A stretch of DNA of 64,000 nt from Mesorhizobium amorphae CCNWGS0123 (GTDB lineage Bacteria > Pseudomonadota > Alphaproteobacteria > Rhizobiales > Rhizobiaceae), in assembly GCF_001686985.1 (NCBI RefSeq), contig NZ_CP015318.1:2664001-2728000 (forward strand), read 5' to 3'. Made by a program: the position numbers and the translations under genes. The notes under the pieces were generated by a model. The model was given only the letters and a program-made list of their open reading frames with translations, searched no databases and was not told where the DNA came from. Below are positions 8,614-18,573 of this stretch, piece after piece; the first letter of the stretch is position 1, and each line of letters begins with the position of its first letter.

Positions 8614-10134
8614 TTGCCCCCAAAAATCGTTGGCGATGCCCGGCCCAACAGTTTCGAATTCGAAACCGACGCGCTGATCAAGGCGTCCGGCTTTCGCGAA
8701 TACGACGCGCGCTGGTGGTTCGGCCATCCGGGCTCGACGGTGCAGCCGGAGCTAAATTTGATCGGCGTCCAGGCGCTCGGCATGGGGCTGGGCACGCTGA
8801 TCCGTCGTCTCGGCGCCGGGCCTGACATCGTCACCGGGCATGATTTCCGCTCCTATTCGCTCAGCATCAAGCTGGCACTGGTCTCCGGCCTGACGGCCGC
8901 CGGCGCCAGGGTGAAGGATATCGGGCTGGCGCTGTCGCCGATGGCCTATTTCGCCCAATTCGCGCTGGATACGCCCTCCGTCGCCATGGTCACCGCCTCG
9001 CACAATGAAAACGGCTGGACCGGCGTCAAGATGGGTGCGGCGCGGCCGCTGACCTTTGGCCCCGAGGAGATGGGTGCGCTGAAGACAATCGTGCTGGCAG
9101 GCGATTTCGACCTTGCCGGCGGCGGCTCCTACGAATTCGTCTCCAGTTTTCGCGCGACCTATCTCGACGACCTGGTCGGAGACAAGCGCATAGCGCGCAA
9201 GCTGAAGGTGGTCTGCGCCTGCGGCAACGGCACCGCCGGCGCCTTCGCACCGGAGGCGCTGGCGCGCATCGGCTGCGAGGTCATCCCGCTCGACGTCGAG
9301 CTCGACCACTCCTTCCCGCGCTACAACCCGAACCCGGAGGACATGCAGATGCTGCATGCCATCAGGGACAAGGTTCTGGAGACAGGGGCCGATGTCGGCC
9401 TCGGTTTCGACGGCGATGGCGACCGCTGCGGCGTCGTCGACAATGAAGGCAACGAAATCTTCGCAGACAAGGTCGGCGTGATGCTCGCGCGCGATATTTC
9501 GCGGATCCATCCCGGTTCGACCTTCGTCGTCGACGTCAAGTCGACCGGCCTGTTCAACACCGACGGCGTCTTGCACGCCAATGGCGCCACGACCGACTAC
9601 TGGAAGACCGGCCATTCCTACATCAAGCGCCGCGTCGCCGAACTCGGCGCCGTCGCCGGCTTCGAAAAGTCCGGCCATTTCTTCTTCAACCCGCCGATCG
9701 GCCGCGGCTATGACGATGGGCTGATCACCGCTATCGCCATCTGTCAGATGCTCGATCGCAGCCCGGACAGCTCGATGGCTGATCTCTACCGCGCGCTGCC
9801 GCTGACCTATGGCACGCCCACCATGTCGCCGCACTGTGCGGACGATGTGAAGTATGGCGTGGTCGAGCGGGTGGTTTCCGACTTTCAGGCAATGCAGCGC
9901 GACGGCGCTATCTTCGCCGGCCAGAAAATCGCCGCGCTGATCACCGTCAACGGCGTGCGCGTCGTCGCCGAGGACGGCACCTGGGGTCTGGTGCGCGCCT
10001 CCTCCAACAAGCCGGAGCTGGTCGTCGTGGTAGAGAGCCCGGTATCGTCGGAGCGGCGTCGGCAGATGTTCGAGGCCGTCGACGCCGTGCTGCGTCGCAG
10101 CCCCGAGGTTGGCGCCTACAACCAGACCTTTTAG
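8614..10134 (+). CDS. manB: Phosphomannomutase
   Basis: A 506-residue alpha-D-phosphohexomutase that interconverts mannose 6-phosphate and mannose 1-phosphate for GDP-mannose synthesis. The phosphoserine loop is TASHNENGW and the metal loop GFDGDGDRCG; the substrate-binding region has GFEKSGHFFF, and the C-terminal phosphate loop is RASSNKPELVV. The start is a TTG with GGAG about ten bases upstream; the next Met is deep in the protein. The gene is known as noeK in some rhizobia. Its partner, the GDP-mannose pyrophosphorylase fusion, starts at 12089 in the same direction, separated by an unrelated divergent NmrA/LysR pair. Confidence 0.9.
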   Translation: MPPKIVGDARPNSFEFETDALIKASGFREYDARWWFGHPGSTVQPELNLIGVQALGMGLGTLIRRLGAGPDIVTGHDFRSYSLSIKLALVSGLTAAGARVKDIGLALSPMAYFAQFALDTPSVAMVTASHNENGWTGVKMGAARPLTFGPEEMGALKTIVLAGDFDLAGGGSYEFVSSFRATYLDDLVGDKRIARKLKVVCACGNGTAGAFAPEALARIGCEVIPLDVELDHSFPRYNPNPEDMQMLHAIRDKVLETGADVGLGFDGDGDRCGVVDNEGNEIFADKVGVMLARDISRIHPGSTFVVDVKSTGLFNTDGVLHANGATTDYWKTGHSYIKRRVAELGAVAGFEKSGHFFFNPPIGRGYDDGLITAIAICQMLDRSPDSSMADLYRALPLTYGTPTMSPHCADDVKYGVVERVVSDFQAMQRDGAIFAGQKIAALITVNGVRVVAEDGTWGLVRASSNKPELVVVVESPVSSERRRQMFEAVDAVLRRSPEVGAYNQTF

Positions 10135-10153
10135 GTTCAGGCCCCGCGAATTG

Positions 10154-11041
10154 TCAGATGGCGGCAGATGCCCGCTCGAGAGCGCTCCAGTCGAATGCGC
10201 GCGCCCAGTCGGCAAAACTGTGCCAGCGGACCTCCGGGAATTCCTTGTGCAGGGCGGCGATATCGACGTCGTAACCGATACGGTCGAACCATTCGAACAT
10301 GAGTGCCGCATCCTCGCTCTGCTCGCGGGCCACGGCGATCGGGATTTCCTGATAGCTGATGGGCCGGCCGATGGCTTGCGTCAGGATCTTCGCCTGTTCC
10401 TCGCCGGACAACTCGTCCCCGGCAAAATCAAAGCGCTTGCCGAACACCTGTTCGCGCCGCTCGACCAGAGCGGCAACGAAAGCGCCGATGTCGGCCAAAG
10501 TGACCAACTGGAGGACGCGCCTCGGAGGCATCGCAAAGGCATACGTGCCCTGGCTGAGCGCGCCGATCGACCATGGCGCGACGATATTCTCCATGAAGGC
10601 GACCGGCGCGCTGATCGTGTAGGGGACGCCGAGCCCGACGATATGCTTCTCAACGAGATACTTGCTTTCGAAATGCGGGATGCCGGTGTGCTTGTCCGCG
10701 TCGGCAACCGACGAATAGATCAGATGCCCGACGCCGGCAGCCTTCGCCGCATCGGCGGCGATCATCCCCTGGCGCGTCTCCTCTTCCATGCCGGCCTCAT
10801 AGCTGTTGCCCATCAGGAACATGGTGTCGACGCCGCTTGCGGCCCTCACGACGGAGGCTGTGTCGGCGAGATCGCCGCCCACGACGTCAGCGCCCGCCAA
10901 CGCCAGCTGCCTTGCGGCGTCGCTGTCCGGCCTGCGTGTCAGTGCCTTGACGCGATGTCCTTTCGACAGCAGGGCGCGCGCAACCGCGCCGCCTTGCTGG
11001 CCGGTGGCGCCGGTCACCAAAATGCTTCGTTTGCTGGTCAT
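10154..11041 (-). CDS. NmrA-family NAD(P)-binding protein
   Basis: A 295-residue atypical short-chain dehydrogenase of the NmrA/HSCARG type. The N-terminal dinucleotide motif is VTGATGQQGGAVARALL and the family pattern continues with GVDTMFLMGN and HLIYSSVADAD. Members act as NAD(P)-linked redox sensors or quinone/azo oxidoreductases; the exact reaction cannot be told. AAGGAGC lies 10 bases before the ATG. It diverges from a LysR gene across a 100-base gap, the usual arrangement for a LysR target. Convergent with the phosphomannomutase gene, 19 bases apart. Confidence 0.85.
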   Translation of the reverse strand: MTSKRSILVTGATGQQGGAVARALLSKGHRVKALTRRPDSDAARQLALAGADVVGGDLADTASVVRAASGVDTMFLMGNSYEAGMEEETRQGMIAADAAKAAGVGHLIYSSVADADKHTGIPHFESKYLVEKHIVGLGVPYTISAPVAFMENIVAPWSIGALSQGTYAFAMPPRRVLQLVTLADIGAFVAALVERREQVFGKRFDFAGDELSGEEQAKILTQAIGRPISYQEIPIAVAREQSEDAALMFEWFDRIGYDVDIAALHKEFPEVRWHSFADWARAFDWSALERASAAI

Positions 11042-11096
11042 TGAGTTCTGCTCCTTCGTTGCGGTGGAGCAAACTTAGGGACTGCCATATTGATGC

Positions 11097-11113
11097 ATAA
11101 TTGCCTATAATTG
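11097..11113. promoter_or_regulatory. Direct repeat in the NmrA/LysR divergent promoter
   Basis: ATAATTG occurs twice (11097-11103 and 11107-11113), ten bases apart, in an AT-rich patch within the 100-base gap. One helical turn of spacing and this position make it a candidate LysR site or promoter element. No experimental support. Confidence 0.35.
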
Positions 11114-11141
11114 AAAAAACTTTGTCCCACATTCGGATACA

Positions 11142-12041
11142 ATGCTCGATCTCAACGATATCGTCGTTTTCGCTCGCGTCGTCGAAGCCGGCAGCTTCAC
11201 CGCTGCCGCGCGCCTGCTCGCCATGCCCAAGACGACGGTCAGCCGCCGCATTGCCGCGCTCGAGCGCGAGGTCGGCGTCCGTCTTCTGCAGCGCACGACA
11301 CGCAGCCTCAACCTGACGGACGCCGGGCGCCTCTACTATGAGCAGAGCAGCCAGGCGTTGCGGACGCTCGAGGAAGCAAATCTGCGCCTCGCGGAAGCAA
11401 GGGCCGAGCCTTCCGGCACGATCCGCATTTCAGCGCCCGTCGGCTTCGGGGGATATTTCCTCACCAGCGCCGTGGTCGACTTTCTGGCGATGTATCCGAA
11501 GGCCAAGGTCGAGCTCCGCTTGACCGACGACAGGCTCAATCTGGTCGAGGACGGGATCGACCTCGCTTTCCGCACTGGCGTCCTGCAGGATTCGACTCTG
11601 ATCGCCCGCAAGCTCGGCTCGACCCACAGGCTGCTCTGCGCCAGCCCGGACTATCTCGCGCGTCGCGGCGTGCCGGAAGCACCCACGGATCTCGCCGGCC
11701 ACGACTGTGTCATCGCGGGTGCCTCGGCGGCCGGCGCTCATTGGGTGCTGGAGGGGCCGGACGGTCAGGTGACGGTCGCCGTAGACGGGCGCTTCGCAGC
11801 CAACGAGATGCAGGCAGTCGTTGCGGCCACGATTGCGGGCTTCGGTATCGCGCAATTGCCGCACGGCATGGCCGAGGCGCTCATCAGCGAAGGGCGCATG
11901 AAGCGTGTTCTCAAGGATTACACGACGCCGGCTGGCGGGCTGCATGTCCTTTATCCGAGCAGCCGCCACCTTTCGCCGCTGGTCAAGGCTTTCATCGAGC
12001 TGGCGGCCGAGCGCATTTCCAATCGGCTAAACACAGCTTAA
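11142..12041 (+). CDS. LysR family transcriptional regulator
   Basis: A 299-residue LysR regulator. The winged HTH is textbook (VFARVVEAGSFTAAARLLAM, then TTVSRRIAALEREVGVRLL), followed by the effector domain with ISAPVGFGGYFL and the C-terminal GIAQLPHGMAEALI. The RLLQRTTRSLNLTDAGRLYY wording is that of the large DsdC/AaeR-like subgroup often paired with oxidoreductases. It diverges from the NmrA gene at 11041 and most likely controls it. It sits inside the GDP-mannose pair but shows no functional link to that pathway. Confidence 0.9.
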   Translation: MLDLNDIVVFARVVEAGSFTAAARLLAMPKTTVSRRIAALEREVGVRLLQRTTRSLNLTDAGRLYYEQSSQALRTLEEANLRLAEARAEPSGTIRISAPVGFGGYFLTSAVVDFLAMYPKAKVELRLTDDRLNLVEDGIDLAFRTGVLQDSTLIARKLGSTHRLLCASPDYLARRGVPEAPTDLAGHDCVIAGASAAGAHWVLEGPDGQVTVAVDGRFAANEMQAVVAATIAGFGIAQLPHGMAEALISEGRMKRVLKDYTTPAGGLHVLYPSSRHLSPLVKAFIELAAERISNRLNTA

Positions 12042-12088
12042 AGGCATGTGTAGTAAGCAGCAGCCACAACCTTGAGCGCGAGACCTGA

Positions 12089-14329
12089 ATGAGCGAGCGG
12101 ATCGTCAGTTTTGTCATGAGCGGCGGCGTCGGGTCGCGGCTCTGGCCGCTGTCGCGCGAGGACAATCCGAAGCAGTTCCACGACCTTTCCGGCGATGGCT
12201 CGATGCTGGCCAAGACCTTGCGCCGGCTGACGGCAAGGCCGGATGGCGAGACGCCGATCTTCCTGATCGCCGCCGAGCGCCATGCCGAGCGCGTCCATTC
12301 CGATCTCGCCGGGCTTGACCTTGCCGGCGGCGGCCCGCTGTTCGAACCGACCGGCCGCAACACCGCCGCCGCTGTCGCGCTGGCTACGTTGCGCACGCTG
12401 TCGGAATTCGGCGACAGCCTGGTGCTGGTGGTGCCGTCCGACCATGAGATTTCCACCACGCGGCAATTCTGGGAGAGCATCGAAGCGGGTGCCGCGGCGG
12501 CCAGCGATGGCCGGCTGGTGGTGTTCGGCATCAAGCCCAACCAGCCCGAGACCGGCTACGGCTATATCGAGGTATCGGGCGACAAGGCCGGCATCTTCGA
12601 CGTGTCGCGCTTCGTCGAAAAGCCCGATCTCGCGACCGCGCAGAGTTATCTCGAGGCCGGAAACTTTTACTGGAACACCGGCATCTTCCTGTTTCGCGCC
12701 GGCGCCATGCGCGATGCGTTTGCGGCGTTCGAGCCAAAAATCTGGCAGGCGACAGAAACGGCCTACAAGGCGGCGACATCGGACCTCTCCGGCCTCTACA
12801 TGCCGCTGGAACTCTACGCGGCCATTCCCTCGACCTCGATCGACTACGCCATCATGGAGCGGGCGACGGGCATCGCCATGGTGCCGGCCGGCTTTCGCTG
12901 GAACGACCTTGGCTCCTGGCAGTCGCTGCTAGATGTCGGTCCGTCCGACAGCCAAGGCAATGTCATCGTCGGCGATGTGGTCGCCATCGACTGCGAGAAC
13001 TCCTACATCCGCAGCGACGGTCGGCTCCTGTCGGCCATCGGCATGAAGGACGTCGCCATTGTCTCGACCGCCGACGCCACCTTCGTCGCCCCGGTCAGCC
13101 ACAGCCAGCACGTCAAGAAGATCGTCGAACAGTTGGAAAAGTCGGGCCGGCTGGAGACCCGCTTCACGCCGGCGCATGATCGCGTCATCGAAAGCGGCGC
13201 CTGGCGGCGGCGTGTTCGTCACTGGCTGTTCGAAGAGACCTTGCCGCTGTGGTCGACATCAGGTGTCGACGAGCGCCATGGCGGCTTCCACGAGGCGCTC
13301 GGCTTCGACGCTGCACCGCTGCTGAAGCCGAAGCGCATGCGTACGCAGGCCAGGCAGGTCTACGCCTTCGCCGTCGCCAAGGCGCGCGGCTGGACTGGCC
13401 CGGCCGACCGGCTGATCAGCCACGGCATCGACTTCATGGCCGGCAAGGGCCGCACCGACAGCGGCGGTTGGGTGCGCACTCTGAATGTCGACGGTTCGGT
13501 CGCGGATTCCGCCGAGGACGCCTACGATCATTCCTGCGTTCTGTTGGCACTGGCGCACGCTCATATGTCGGGCAATCCCGATGCCTTGCTGCTCGGCGAG
13601 GAGACCTTCGCCTTCCTCGATGCCCATCTCGAGGATGAGCGCATGACCGGCTTCCTGGAGACTTCGAGCGGCGAGGGCGAGCGACGCTCCAACCCGCATA
13701 TGCATCTGCTTGAAGCCTTCCTCGCCTGGCATCAGGCGACCGGCGAGCGTGCGTATCTGCGCCGCGCTGCACGCATCATCGACCTTTTCCGCAGCCATTT
13801 CTTCGATCCGGAAAGCTGGACGCTGGGTGAATATTTCGACGCCGGCTGGAAGCCGGTGGCCGGCGAGAAGGGCGCCTGGACCGAGCCTGGCCATCATTTC
13901 GAATGGGCCTCGCTGCTGGTCGATTTCGCCGACCGCAGCGGCCAGACCGAGCTTAGCGGCTTTGCCCGAAAACTCTATGCCTCGGCGATCGCCAACGGCC
14001 TCAACCGCGCCACCGGCCTGTCCTACGGCGCCGTCTCCAGGCAAGGCCTGCCGCTCGATCTTGTGTCTCGCAGCTGGCCGCAAGCCGAGGCGGTCAAGGC
14101 GGCGATCGCGCTGGATGGCGCAGGCGGGCCGGACCTCAAGCCCGAGATCGAGGCGCGCGTCGGCCGCCTGTTCCGCTGGCACATCGACCCGGCGCCGCTG
14201 GGTCTCTGGATCGACCGCATCGACGAGCGCGGCCGTTCGCTCGCATCAGACGTGCCGGCCAGCATCTTCTATCACCTGGTCTGCGCGTTGACGCAGTATC
14301 TGGATGGGACGGCGGAGAAGGGTAGCTAA
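12089..14329 (+). CDS. manC: Mannose-1-phosphate guanylyltransferase fused to an AGE epimerase/isomerase domain
   Basis: A 746-residue fusion. Residues 1 to about 350 are the GTP:mannose-1-phosphate guanylyltransferase: FVMSGGVGSRLWPLSRE with the pyrophosphorylase signature, FEPTGRNTAAAVALA, VPSDHEI, RFVEKPD, and YWNTGIFLFRAG. The second half (from about RVRHWLFEETLPLW) is an N-acylglucosamine-2-epimerase (AGE) alpha/alpha barrel with GGFHEAL, YDHSCVLLALAHAHM, NPHMHLLEAFLAWH and PGHHFEWASLL. In most ManC proteins the second domain is a cupin phosphomannose isomerase; here an AGE domain probably takes that role, making mannose 6-phosphate from fructose 6-phosphate. Such fusions are known in rhizobia (noeJ-type). 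Confidence 0.88.
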   Translation: MSERIVSFVMSGGVGSRLWPLSREDNPKQFHDLSGDGSMLAKTLRRLTARPDGETPIFLIAAERHAERVHSDLAGLDLAGGGPLFEPTGRNTAAAVALATLRTLSEFGDSLVLVVPSDHEISTTRQFWESIEAGAAAASDGRLVVFGIKPNQPETGYGYIEVSGDKAGIFDVSRFVEKPDLATAQSYLEAGNFYWNTGIFLFRAGAMRDAFAAFEPKIWQATETAYKAATSDLSGLYMPLELYAAIPSTSIDYAIMERATGIAMVPAGFRWNDLGSWQSLLDVGPSDSQGNVIVGDVVAIDCENSYIRSDGRLLSAIGMKDVAIVSTADATFVAPVSHSQHVKKIVEQLEKSGRLETRFTPAHDRVIESGAWRRRVRHWLFEETLPLWSTSGVDERHGGFHEALGFDAAPLLKPKRMRTQARQVYAFAVAKARGWTGPADRLISHGIDFMAGKGRTDSGGWVRTLNVDGSVADSAEDAYDHSCVLLALAHAHMSGNPDALLLGEETFAFLDAHLEDERMTGFLETSSGEGERRSNPHMHLLEAFLAWHQATGERAYLRRAARIIDLFRSHFFDPESWTLGEYFDAGWKPVAGEKGAWTEPGHHFEWASLLVDFADRSGQTELSGFARKLYASAIANGLNRATGLSYGAVSRQGLPLDLVSRSWPQAEAVKAAIALDGAGGPDLKPEIEARVGRLFRWHIDPAPLGLWIDRIDERGRSLASDVPASIFYHLVCALTQYLDGTAEKGS

Positions 14330-14401
14330 GAGGTTGAAGCCGCCAAACATCCCTCGAAAGGGGGAGATCGGCTGTCATGTCGGCTTTCGCAATCGCCAAC
14401 C

Positions 14402-15865
14402 TCAATATGGGCTCGCCACGTCCCCTGTCTCGACATAAATCGCCTTTAGTTGCGAGTAGAGCGCCAGCGCCGCCAGCGAATTCTCCCGCCCGATTCCGGA
14501 TTGCTTGAAGCCGCCGAAGGGGATTTCCACCGGTGTCAGATTGTAGGCGTTGATCCAGCAGGTGCCGGCCTGTAATTCGGCGATGACGCGATGGGCGCGT
14601 TGCAGATCGCGTGTGAAGACGCCGGCGGCAAGCCCGAACTCAGTGTCGTTGGCGCGGTCGATCACCTCGTCCTCGCTGTCGAACTTCAGCACGCTCATCA
14701 CAGGCCCGAAGATCTCGTCGCGGGCGATGCGCATCGTGTCGGTGACGCCGGTGAACACAGTCGGCTCGACGAAGAAGCCGCCCTGGAAACCTTGCAGGGA
14801 AGGCACATTGCCGCCGCAGGCAAGCGTCGCGCCATCCTGCTTGCCGGCCTCGATGTACGAGATGACCTTTTCATGCTGCGCCTTGTTGACCAGCGGTCCC
14901 ATCTGCGTTTCCGGATCGAGCGGGTCGCCAATGCGGATCTTCTTGGTCCGTTCTACCAGCCGGTCGACGAAGCGGTCGTGGATGGCCTTCTGCACGAAGA
15001 CGCGCGTGCCGTTGGAGCAGATCTGGCCGGTCGAATAGAAATTGCCAAGCATGGCGCCGCCGATGGCATTTTCGAGATCGGCGTCGTCGAAGACGATCAA
15101 GGGCGATTTGCCGCCGAGCTCCATGGTGGCGTGCTTCATCTTCGAGCCGGCCAGCGACAGCACCTTGCGGCCGGTCGGCACGGAGCCGGTCACCGAGACC
15201 TTGGCGACGACATCATGGCCGACGAGGCCGGCGCCGACATCGCCATAGCCCTGCACGACGTTGAACAGCCCGTCGGGCAGGCCGGCCTCGGTGTAGATCT
15301 CGGCCAGTGCCAGCGCCGACAGCGGTGTGTTCTCCGACGGCTTGAACACCATGGCGTTACCCATGGCGAGCGCCGGCGCGGATTTCCATCCGGCGATCTG
15401 GATCGGGTAGTTCCAGGCGCCGATGCCGACGCAGACGCCAAGCGCCTCGCGCCTTGTGTAGGCGAAGGGTCCACCGAGATCGATGGACTCGCCATTGAAG
15501 GCAGCGACCGCGCCGCCGAAATATTCCAGGCAATCGGCCGCCGACGGCGCGTCCGCCACCAGCGTCTCCTGGATCGCCTTGCCGGTATCTAAAGTCTCGA
15601 TGCGGGCGAGATCGGCATTGCGTGCGCGCAGAATGTCGGCGGCGCGGCGCAGGATGCGTCCGCGCTCGACAGGCTTCAAACGTGCCCAGGCGGGCTGTGC
15701 CGCCCGCGCGGCCTCGATCGCCAGTTCCAGCACGTTGGGCGTCGCCGAATGCAATGTCGCGATCGTCTCGCCGGTGGCCGGATAGATGACCGGCAACGGC
15801 GCACCGCGCTCGTCGTCCAGGTAGCGGCCGTTGACATAGTGCGATGCCGTTGGCTGGGCGCGCAT
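14402..15865 (-). CDS. betB: Betaine aldehyde dehydrogenase
   Basis: About 487 residues from [13 protein letters not shown], preceded by GGAG; an upstream in-frame Met would add 18 poorly conserved residues. It is an NAD(P)-dependent aldehyde dehydrogenase with the catalytic Glu in [11 protein letters not shown] and nucleophilic Cys in [21 protein letters not shown]-type cofactor loop appears as [11 protein letters not shown]. It oxidises betaine aldehyde to glycine betaine, the osmoprotectant and carbon source. Last gene of the bet operon, 58 bases after betA. Confidence 0.92.
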   Translation of the reverse strand: MRAQPTASHYVNGRYLDDERGAPLPVIYPATGETIATLHSATPNVLELAIEAARAAQPAWARLKPVERGRILRRAADILRARNADLARIETLDTGKAIQETLVADAPSAADCLEYFGGAVAAFNGESIDLGGPFAYTRREALGVCVGIGAWNYPIQIAGWKSAPALAMGNAMVFKPSENTPLSALALAEIYTEAGLPDGLFNVVQGYGDVGAGLVGHDVVAKVSVTGSVPTGRKVLSLAGSKMKHATMELGGKSPLIVFDDADLENAIGGAMLGNFYSTGQICSNGTRVFVQKAIHDRFVDRLVERTKKIRIGDPLDPETQMGPLVNKAQHEKVISYIEAGKQDGATLACGGNVPSLQGFQGGFFVEPTVFTGVTDTMRIARDEIFGPVMSVLKFDSEDEVIDRANDTEFGLAAGVFTRDLQRAHRVIAELQAGTCWINAYNLTPVEIPFGGFKQSGIGRENSLAALALYSQLKAIYVETGDVASPY

Positions 15866-15923
15866 GGCTGTTCTCCGATTTTCATTCGCGACATGCGGAT
15901 CGTTCAGTCCGCCCGACAATGCT

Positions 15924-17576
15924 CTATCTGTCCGACACCTGCCAGCGCGGATTGATCCAGGGTTCCTGGTTGGACGGCGCCAGCGGCGTGCGGCCGAGGA
16001 TGTGGTCGGCGGCCTTCTCGCCGGTCATGATCGACGGCGCATTGAGGTTGCCGTTGGTGACGCGCGGGAAGATCGAGGAATCCGCGACGCGCAATCCCTC
16101 GACGCCGATGACCCGGCATTCCGGATCGACGACGCTTGATTGATCGTCGGCACGACCCATCTTGCAGGTGCCGCAAGGATGGTAGGCGCTCTCGGCGTGA
16201 TCCCGGATGAATGCGTCGAGATCCTCGTCCGATTGGACATGGCTGCCAGGCGAAATCTCCTTGCCGCGGAAGCTGTCAAAAGCCTGCTGGCCGAAGATCT
16301 CGCGCGTCAGCCTTATGCAGTGGCGGAACTCGGTCCAGTCGTCTGGATGCGACATGTAGTTGAAGCGGATCACCGGCTTCGATTTCGGGTCCGGCGAGCG
16401 CAGCGTCACCGAGCCGCGCGACTTCGAGCGCATCGGTCCGACATGCGCCTGGAAGCCGTGCGATTTTGCCGCCGCCTTGCCGTCGTAACGCACCGCCGCC
16501 GGGATGAAATGATACTGGATATCAGGATAGTCGACACCGGCCTGCGAGCGCACGAAGGCGGCCGCTTCGAAATGATTGGTGGCGCCGAGGCCCGTCTTGA
16601 AGAACAGCCACTGCGCTCCGATCAGCGCCTTTGAGAACGGATTGAGCACTGAGTTCAGCGTGATCGGCTTGGTCGATTCCTGCTGGATGTAGAGCTCCAT
16701 ATGATCCTGCAGGTTGCGGCCAACGCCAGACCTGTCGGCCACGACCTGTATACCGTTTTCCTGAAGATGCGCGCCCGGGCCGATGCCGGACAGCATCAGG
16801 ATCTTGGGCGAATTGATCGAGGAAGCGGCGACGATCACTTCACGTCGCGCCTTAATGACCTGAATCTGTTTGTGAGCTTCGATCTCGACCCCGATGGCGC
16901 GCTGATTCTCGATGATCACCCGCCGGGCGAAACCCTTGAGCAGGCTAACATTTTTTCGCCTGAGCGCCGGCTTCAGATAGGCGCTTGCCGCCGACCAGCG
17001 GCGGCCGCCGCGTATCGTCTGCTCCATCGGCCCGAAGCCTTCCTGCTTGGCGCCGTTGTAGTCGTCAGTCAGCTCGAAGCCGGCCTGGCGGCCTGCTTCG
17101 ACGAAGGCGCCGTAGAGCGGATTGCGTCGCGGCCCGCGCTGCACATGCAGCGGACCGCTCTTACCCCGCCAGCCGTCCTCGCCGCCATCGGAGTCCTCCA
17201 TGCGCTTGAAGTAGGGGAGCACGTCGGCAAAGCCCCAGCCGGTCGCACCCTCTTCGGCCCAGTGGTCGAAGTCGCGCGCATGGCCGCGCACATAGACCAT
17301 GCCGTTGATCGAGGAAGAACCGCCGATGACCTTGCCGCGCGGCGTCGCCAGCACGCGGCCGCCGAGGTGCGGTTCCGGTTCGCTGGCAAAACCCCAGTCG
17401 TAGAGGCTCATATTGAGCGGGATCGACAGCGCCGACGGCATCTGGATCAGCGGCCCGAGATCGGTGCCGCCGAACTCGATGACGATCACCGAATTCTTGC
17501 CGTCTTCCGACAGCCGGTAGGCCATGGCCGAGCCGGCCGAGCCGGAGCCGATGATGACGAAATCTGCTTCAAGCAT
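15924..17576 (-). CDS. betA: Choline dehydrogenase
   Basis: A 550-residue GMC oxidoreductase. The FAD motif is [19 protein letters not shown], with GMC signatures [15 protein letters not shown] and [16 protein letters not shown], and the C-terminal catalytic region HPCGTCKMG. It oxidises choline to betaine aldehyde at the membrane. The start overlaps the last eight bases of the upstream PLP-dehydratase gene, so its ribosome site is inside that gene and translation is coupled. Forms betI-betC-dehydratase-betA-betB with its neighbours. Confidence 0.93.
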   Translation of the reverse strand: MLEADFVIIGSGSAGSAMAYRLSEDGKNSVIVIEFGGTDLGPLIQMPSALSIPLNMSLYDWGFASEPEPHLGGRVLATPRGKVIGGSSSINGMVYVRGHARDFDHWAEEGATGWGFADVLPYFKRMEDSDGGEDGWRGKSGPLHVQRGPRRNPLYGAFVEAGRQAGFELTDDYNGAKQEGFGPMEQTIRGGRRWSAASAYLKPALRRKNVSLLKGFARRVIIENQRAIGVEIEAHKQIQVIKARREVIVAASSINSPKILMLSGIGPGAHLQENGIQVVADRSGVGRNLQDHMELYIQQESTKPITLNSVLNPFSKALIGAQWLFFKTGLGATNHFEAAAFVRSQAGVDYPDIQYHFIPAAVRYDGKAAAKSHGFQAHVGPMRSKSRGSVTLRSPDPKSKPVIRFNYMSHPDDWTEFRHCIRLTREIFGQQAFDSFRGKEISPGSHVQSDEDLDAFIRDHAESAYHPCGTCKMGRADDQSSVVDPECRVIGVEGLRVADSSIFPRVTNGNLNAPSIMTGEKAADHILGRTPLAPSNQEPWINPRWQVSDR

Positions 17577-18573
17577 GGTTCATATGCGCCATGAAATCGG
17601 CGAGCGAGACATTGCCGCCGGTAGCCACAACAAGGACGGTCCTTCCCGCCACATCGACTTTGCCCCCGAGCAACGCCGCCAGCGATGCAGCGCCCGACGG
17701 TTCGAGCACGAGTTTCATCCGCTCGAAGGCGATCCGCATTGCGTTGCGCACCGACGCGTCGTCGACGGTGATGCCGCGAACGCCGGCCGTCTTGACCGCC
17801 GCAAAGGGTGCCTCACCGGGCCGCCTCGACATCAGCCCGTCGCAGATCGATTTCGGTCCGATCGGCATCGTCTCGATGGCGCCATGCGCCAATGACGAGC
17901 CCATGCCGTTGAAACCCTCCGGCTCGACGCCGATGATTTCGGTGGCCGGCGACAGATAGTGGAAGGCGAGGGACACACCACCGATCAGTCCGCCGCCGCC
18001 GACCGAGCAGAACAGCAGGTCGGCACTGGCGCCCTTGGCATCTAGCTGCTCGAGGGCTTCCAGCCCGGCGCCGGCCTGGCCGGCGACGATTTCCGGATCG
18101 TCGAATGGATGCAGCAGCGTCAGGTTCTCCGTCTCGGCGATCTCACGCGCCTTGGCGGCGGCGACCTCTTCACGCGCGCGTTCGCCATGGTCGGTCAGCA
18201 CGACGCGCGCGCCATAGCCCGCCGTCGCGTCGCGCTTGGCGGCCGGCGCGTCGATCGGCATGACGATGGTGACGGGGATGCCGAGTGCCTGACCGGCAGC
18301 CGCCAGCCCTTGTGCGAAATTGCCCGAGGAATAGGCGACGACGCCCTTTTTGGCCTCGTCAGGCGAAAGCCGCTTCAGCCGCCAATAGGCGCCACGCACC
18401 TTGAAGGAACCGGCCCATTGCAGCGATTCCGGCTTGATGAAGACGCGGGCAGCGCCCGTCTCGCGGGCAAGTGCGGCCGACTCCAGCAGCGGCGTGATCT
18501 GCGTCGCCTTGGCGGTGACCGCGTAGGCTTGCCTGAGGTGATCGAGGGAGGGGACGAGCATTGTTGTCATCAT
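17569..18573 (-). CDS. Threonine/serine dehydratase-like PLP enzyme inside the bet operon
   Basis: A 334-residue fold-type II PLP enzyme. The Schiff-base Lys is in [13 protein letters not shown], the phosphate loop is [13 protein letters not shown], and [11 protein letters not shown] matches the SSGNHAQG element with Phe replacing His. It lacks the ACT regulatory domain of biosynthetic IlvA, so it is catabolic-length. It overlaps betC by ATGA and betA by eight bases, so it is a genuine operon member. The standard rhizobial bet operon does not, to my knowledge, contain such a gene. Relatives include EutB of hydroxyectoine degradation and serine/threonine/3-hydroxyaspartate dehydratases; substrate unknown. 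Confidence 0.85.
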   Translation of the reverse strand: MMTTMLVPSLDHLRQAYAVTAKATQITPLLESAALARETGAARVFIKPESLQWAGSFKVRGAYWRLKRLSPDEAKKGVVAYSSGNFAQGLAAAGQALGIPVTIVMPIDAPAAKRDATAGYGARVVLTDHGERAREEVAAAKAREIAETENLTLLHPFDDPEIVAGQAGAGLEALEQLDAKGASADLLFCSVGGGGLIGGVSLAFHYLSPATEIIGVEPEGFNGMGSSLAHGAIETMPIGPKSICDGLMSRRPGEAPFAAVKTAGVRGITVDDASVRNAMRIAFERMKLVLEPSGAASLAALLGGKVDVAGRTVLVVATGGNVSLADFMAHMNHA

